Below are positions 35,027 to 38,192 of a DNA stretch of 38,192 nucleotides, in pieces (the stretch's first letter is position 1; the number at the start of each line of letters is the position of its first letter). The stretch lies in assembly GCA_024638505.1 (NCBI GenBank), contig JAHEKE010000030.1, forward strand, positions 1-38,192, in the 5' to 3' direction. Below the pieces are notes generated by a model that saw only the letters and a list, made by a program, of their open reading frames with translations, made no database searches and was not told the DNA's origin. The stretch comes from Gammaproteobacteria bacterium. Its GTDB lineage: Bacteria; Pseudomonadota; Gammaproteobacteria; Arenicellales; JAANXG01. The translations under genes were made by a program, and so were the position numbers.

Positions 35027-35037
35027 GTCACGGCAAA

Positions 35038-35065
35038 GGTGTTACCCGTGTACTGCTATAACACC
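35038..35065 (+). terminator. Inverted repeat after kbl
   Basis: GGTGTTA and TAACACC arms with a 14-nt loop begin 12 bp past the kbl stop. No U-run; a weak 3'-end hairpin. Confidence 0.35.
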
Positions 35066-35109
35066 CACCTTCAGGCTCTAGTAACCTTTCCCTCGAGTCG
35101 ATGATATCG

Positions 35110-35133
35110 TTGCGGAATGCACTGCTCCTACAG
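35110..35133 (-). repeat. REP-like element (minus)
   Basis: Minus strand CTGTAGGAGCAGTGC then ATTCCGCA, a copy of the GTAGGAGC family between kbl and the AsmA-like gene. Confidence 0.45.
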
Positions 35134-35171
35134 TAGCGGTTGGGTAACGCGTTGCGTCTATAAATCATGCA

Positions 35172-37175
35172 CTATTGCAGATTCTTTGGTACAGGTCTCG
35201 ATACATGCGGATTCCGGTGTACTATTTTTTCGATTCTTTCTATATATGACTTTCCGATGCCCACCTGTTTCTCAACCTTTTTCTTGCCGCCAAATCCTTT
35301 GAATTTGGCTTTGTTATTCTTGATTTCAAAGTTGGCCGCGATGCCGTGAAGCTTGAAATAGAGTGCTCCGTTTACGGATTTAGGCGAAACGTCGAGTTTG
35401 GAGATTACCTCCAGGCCTTTGCCCTCAATCAAGATCGGATCAAGAACAATATCCTTGTCATTTGTTTGTATTCCAAGCCTTCCTTCTAAATCCTTTACGG
35501 TTAGGGCTTTGTCCAGCAATGATTTCTTTTTACTCGTATCTCGCAACAGGGCAACCAGCGGCTCGGTGTCACGCATCTTGATTTGCATTTCCGCGTCGAT
35601 GTCCATGGGCTCATTCCAGATCAGATCGCCCTTGCTGATTTTTATTTCTCCCCACCACCCCTCCTCGGTTTCGTCCATCACGGTCACCAGCTCGGTGTCC
35701 TCCATTCTTAAAAAAGTGCCAGTTAGGTCGTAGCTTTTTTCGCCGTAGTTCCCATCCGATAGGTTGGTGACTAACTGAAAGTCGGTGCGGATCGTGTTGC
35801 CGTGGATGTTGAGCACCACGTTGTTTGCAGAGAGGTCTGTATAAATATTACCTACATCACCAAGCAGCGCCATAGTGCCGCGCAGCCTGCCGTTACCGGA
35901 TAGGATCTCGACGTTGGCCTGTTTGGGTATGAAACGGTTGTAATCCGTCAAGTCGCTTATAATCGAGTCAGGGAAGTCGACAAAAAGTTGAGCATCTTTG
36001 TCAATACCTTCATATAACAAAAGCTGTTGCATCAGTAATTCAACGGAAAAATCCGCCCCCTCCATGTAAGGGTTAGAGACTTTTTGCCGGGCGAGTTTGA
36101 AACCACCCACCTTGATACGCAGGCTCACCGGGTCTTTTTTATTCTTATTTACGCGGGCAACGATTTTACCTGTGCCACCGGCTTCGAATTTCAGGAAATC
36201 GACACCGAAGTATTCTGATTCAAAGTCCATTCTGCTGCCGTGCATCAGCTCTCCGTCTTCCGCTATGATCAGCATATTCAGCTTGCCTCCGCCAGACACG
36301 GTCAAATTGAATTTATCCCCCAGCAGCACGTTGATGAATTCAATACTGCCGGCGTCACCGACAACCTCCATACGCCCTGATATGAACTTGAGAAGTTTTT
36401 TGCCTTTGTTCTGTTTGGGGATGTTCTCTGCCAGTCGAAGTTTTGCCTTGATTTGTGAAAACTTCTCTTCGATGTTGGACGGATCCGGTGATACTGCTTT
36501 CATATCAATATCAATATCGTCGATGCGCAGCGGTCCGCCTTTTGTGACCAGGCGCATGGCGTAATCCTTTAACTCTCCTTCTCCGATCAACTTAAACTTG
36601 TTGAGCTGGATCCGTTTGACATTGGTGGACGATACGTTTTCAAGCTGTATGACCCATGGTTGCTTATGTGGTTGGGGCGCCACGGGTTCGTCGTTCTCGG
36701 TCAACGCCGACGTACCGGTAGGCGTCCGTGATTCTGGGGATTGCTCAGCCTCTTTGTCAGATTCTTTTCCCTCCCTCGCTTTAATACGCTTTGTATGGGA
36801 GAGAACCAACCCGTCGGCCTCGGCGTATTGAATATCTACGACCTTATCGATAAGCGAAAACAGCGATAAATCAAGGACAACCTGATCGATCTTGACCTGA
36901 ATCCGGTTTTTTTTGGAATGGATATCGAGATCGAATCCTTCCACATGTATGCGCCCAGGAAACAATGTCCATGCCTTTCTCCAGGTCAGCTTAAGCTTTT
37001 CCGGTTTCTTGCTGATGATGTTTGCAAGAGCACCGGAAGAGAGCAGCACATTGCCGGCGATCGGGTAAATTAAGACGATACCTAGAGCAATGCCAACAAC
37101 GATGTAAATCCATTTGCGTGGTCTGGAGCGCATGGGTTGCTGTAGATGAGGCCTAAGTTGCCGGGTTGTATGCAT
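35172..37175 (-). CDS. AsmA-like single-pass membrane protein, unknown function
   Basis: 667 residues; AAAGGGTAAG lies before the ATG. One N-terminal membrane helix (about 24-46, WIYIVVGIALGIVLIYPIAG) is followed by a large periplasmic part rich in repeated beta-strand segments (for example FPGRIHVEGFDLDIHSKKNRIQVKIDQVVLDLSLFSLIDK). This resembles AsmA/TamB/YdbH-type inter-membrane lipid-transport proteins, but no exact family is claimed. A charged, low-complexity stretch (about residues 130-170, with REGKESDKEAEQSPES) interrupts it. The lower G+C and Lys-rich usage differ from neighbours. It precedes the REP-like and kbl region, convergent with kbl. Confidence 0.6.
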   Translation of the reverse strand: MHTTRQLRPHLQQPMRSRPRKWIYIVVGIALGIVLIYPIAGNVLLSSGALANIISKKPEKLKLTWRKAWTLFPGRIHVEGFDLDIHSKKNRIQVKIDQVVLDLSLFSLIDKVVDIQYAEADGLVLSHTKRIKAREGKESDKEAEQSPESRTPTGTSALTENDEPVAPQPHKQPWVIQLENVSSTNVKRIQLNKFKLIGEGELKDYAMRLVTKGGPLRIDDIDIDMKAVSPDPSNIEEKFSQIKAKLRLAENIPKQNKGKKLLKFISGRMEVVGDAGSIEFINVLLGDKFNLTVSGGGKLNMLIIAEDGELMHGSRMDFESEYFGVDFLKFEAGGTGKIVARVNKNKKDPVSLRIKVGGFKLARQKVSNPYMEGADFSVELLMQQLLLYEGIDKDAQLFVDFPDSIISDLTDYNRFIPKQANVEILSGNGRLRGTMALLGDVGNIYTDLSANNVVLNIHGNTIRTDFQLVTNLSDGNYGEKSYDLTGTFLRMEDTELVTVMDETEEGWWGEIKISKGDLIWNEPMDIDAEMQIKMRDTEPLVALLRDTSKKKSLLDKALTVKDLEGRLGIQTNDKDIVLDPILIEGKGLEVISKLDVSPKSVNGALYFKLHGIAANFEIKNNKAKFKGFGGKKKVEKQVGIGKSYIERIEKIVHRNPHVSRPVPKNLQ

Positions 37176-37485
37176 CTTACCCTTTGGGTATCTTTATCCC
37201 AAGCTCCGATAAAACCAGACTAGGGTCAGCACGGGCGGGGATGATGATCACTTTACTTTCTGGACGAATACTCTCCGGTCAACCCGTCTCCGCCGGGCGA
37301 TTGCAGCAAAGCGAGAAGTTTACATTGTCGTAGAAAACAACCCCCAGAGGTATCTCGCCAACACAAGCCTTGGCCGCAGCGAGCAGTTCGTACTGCTCTA
37401 ATCACCTTATTACCCCTCGCTGGATTATGGCCGCTAGGCGCCGCTCCTAACAAATAGGGCGGATACTTACTATGATTGAGGGAAG
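37176..37485. other. 310-bp non-coding gap
   Basis: Between the AsmA-like gene start and the upstream outer-membrane gene. It holds a hairpin (GAGCAGT-TCGT-ACTGCTC, 37381-37398) and a REP-like element; no convincing gene. Confidence 0.45.
37429..37452 (-). repeat. REP-like element (minus)
   Basis: Minus strand TGTTAGGAGCGGCGCC then TAGCGGCC, the closest match in the window to the copy at 5321-5346. Confidence 0.5.
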
Positions 37486-38192
37486 CTACTCATCCAGTTT
37501 GGTTGTTCCCTTAGGTACGTCACCGAGAACCACTTCCAACCTGAAGCGGATGGCCGGGGTGAATTCGTAATCCCTTGCTTCACTCCAGCCGGCAATCGGC
37601 CAGATCTCATAGAACAGCCAGGGATAAAACACATTCTGCCGGAAGCGCAGACGTAGCTGGTATTGGGTGCATTTTGTTCCACAGGGCTGCAGAAAATCGT
37701 CAGGGAAAAATACCGAGTCTTCAAAGAAAATTTTCTGCGCAATAGCCTCGTAGGCAAGCGCAGTTCGGTCGTTGATCTGCTGAAACAAGGTGAATCTCTG
37801 TTCCGGGTACCATTCCGAGTCTTTGTCTTCCTGGTAATCGAAACGCGTACGGGAACGGAAAAAGAATTTATCTGAAATCCTGTGTTCGAAGTACCACCTG
37901 AAGTCGTTACGCCACTTGGATTTGGTATACCAATACAGACGGTTCTCAAGACGTGTATTCCAGTCGCGCCCAAGCTGCCAATTTCGAAACAGGTTGGCCC
38001 GGGCAAAGCCCTGCAAAGTTGGGTCCCCACGGGTGGAAAGGCCCAGGTCGTAGGTGATGCCATACTTATCATTGACACTTCCTATAAACCGCAGGGCAAG
38101 GTTGGACTCGTCATCATCGCTTGCGCCACCAGAGTTCTCGTCGTCATCATCTTCGTTCAAAACCAGTCGCAGACGGTCATTCAGACCCGGCA
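37486..38192 (-). CDS. Outer-membrane beta-barrel protein, C-terminal part (start outside window)
   Basis: The minus-strand frame is open to the window end, so at least 234 C-terminal residues are seen and the start lies beyond 38192. After an acidic linker (EDDDDENSGGASDDDES) come regular amphipathic strands, many with aromatic girdle residues: NTRLENRLYWYTKSKW, FRWYFEHRI, FFFRSRTRFDYQED and FYPWLFYEIWPIAGW. A cysteine pair CGTKC sits in one loop. It resembles an outer-membrane barrel; I do not recognise a named family. It may be transcribed with the AsmA-like gene, 310 bp away. Confidence 0.6.
   Translation of the reverse strand, partial: PGLNDRLRLVLNEDDDDENSGGASDDDESNLALRFIGSVNDKYGITYDLGLSTRGDPTLQGFARANLFRNWQLGRDWNTRLENRLYWYTKSKWRNDFRWYFEHRISDKFFFRSRTRFDYQEDKDSEWYPEQRFTLFQQINDRTALAYEAIAQKIFFEDSVFFPDDFLQPCGTKCTQYQLRLRFRQNVFYPWLFYEIWPIAGWSEARDYEFTPAIRFRLEVVLGDVPKGTTKLDE

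Noticed and set aside
37253-37453. Minus-strand 66-codon frame in the 310-bp gap
   Set aside because: It reads over the REP-like element and hairpin and has no recognisable protein sequence.
1-38192. CRISPR array, tRNA, rRNA, insertion sequence, phage or defence genes
   Set aside because: No spaced direct repeats, no tRNA-type or rRNA-type sequence, and no transposase, integrase or known defence domain was recognised on either strand.

Overview
This window looks like a chromosomal segment of a Gram-negative proteobacterium, probably an aerobic, heterotrophic gammaproteobacterium, possibly an uncultured environmental lineage. The evidence is a set of outer-membrane beta-barrel proteins, lipoproteins with lipoboxes, periplasmic multiheme cytochrome c, Shine-Dalgarno starts with many GTG/TTG starts, a sigma-54 promoter, and dispersed short GTAGGAGC-headed REP-like elements. 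The placement is an inference; no rRNA, tRNA, CRISPR, phage or insertion sequence was seen.

Layout. 1-2839: the end of an acyl-CoA dehydrogenase overlapping an ADP-forming acyl-CoA synthetase-type gene. 3027-5218: a DUF547 exported protein, a ferritin-like di-iron protein and a TIGR04283-type glycosyltransferase, tightly packed. 5375-7642: an exported eight-heme cytochrome fused to HEAT and TPR repeats. 7682-10959 (minus): a large MscS-type channel and an outer-membrane protein. 11234-12511: two tandem paralogous lipoproteins behind a CRP/FNR-like box. 12552-14001: a DUF1223 thioredoxin-like protein and a DUF4864-like exported protein, divergent. 14044-18319: a GcvA-like LysR regulator divergent from a Rieske oxygenase, a D-2-hydroxyacid dehydrogenase, an orphan plant-type ferredoxin and a PaaI-type thioesterase, with a perfect palindromic LysR operator between them. 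18334-20912: a MetF-family reductase and a MATE exporter, divergent. 21091-26835: a complete five-gene Dpp/Opp-type ABC importer with an internal terminator after the binding-protein gene. 26882-29446 (minus): an EamA transporter and an Amt ammonium channel driven by a recognisable sigma-54 promoter with NtrC-like boxes. 29808-30941 (minus): an ArsR-SRPBCC pair with a DUF899 gene remnant. 31104-35026: an acyl-CoA ligase/enoyl-CoA hydratase pair and glycine C-acetyltransferase (kbl). 35172-38192 (minus): an AsmA-like protein and a partial outer-membrane barrel protein.

Functionally the window is catabolic and scavenging: acyl-CoA activation and oxidation, aromatic or related ring oxygenation, peptide uptake, threonine-type degradation and nitrogen-limited ammonium uptake. 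The less ordinary parts are the Rieske cluster with a reductase reduced to its ferredoxin domain, the DUF547/ferritin-like/glycosyltransferase unit, the octaheme-HEAT-TPR fusion, and the duplicated lipoproteins. I did not find a single obviously new defence or mobile system.
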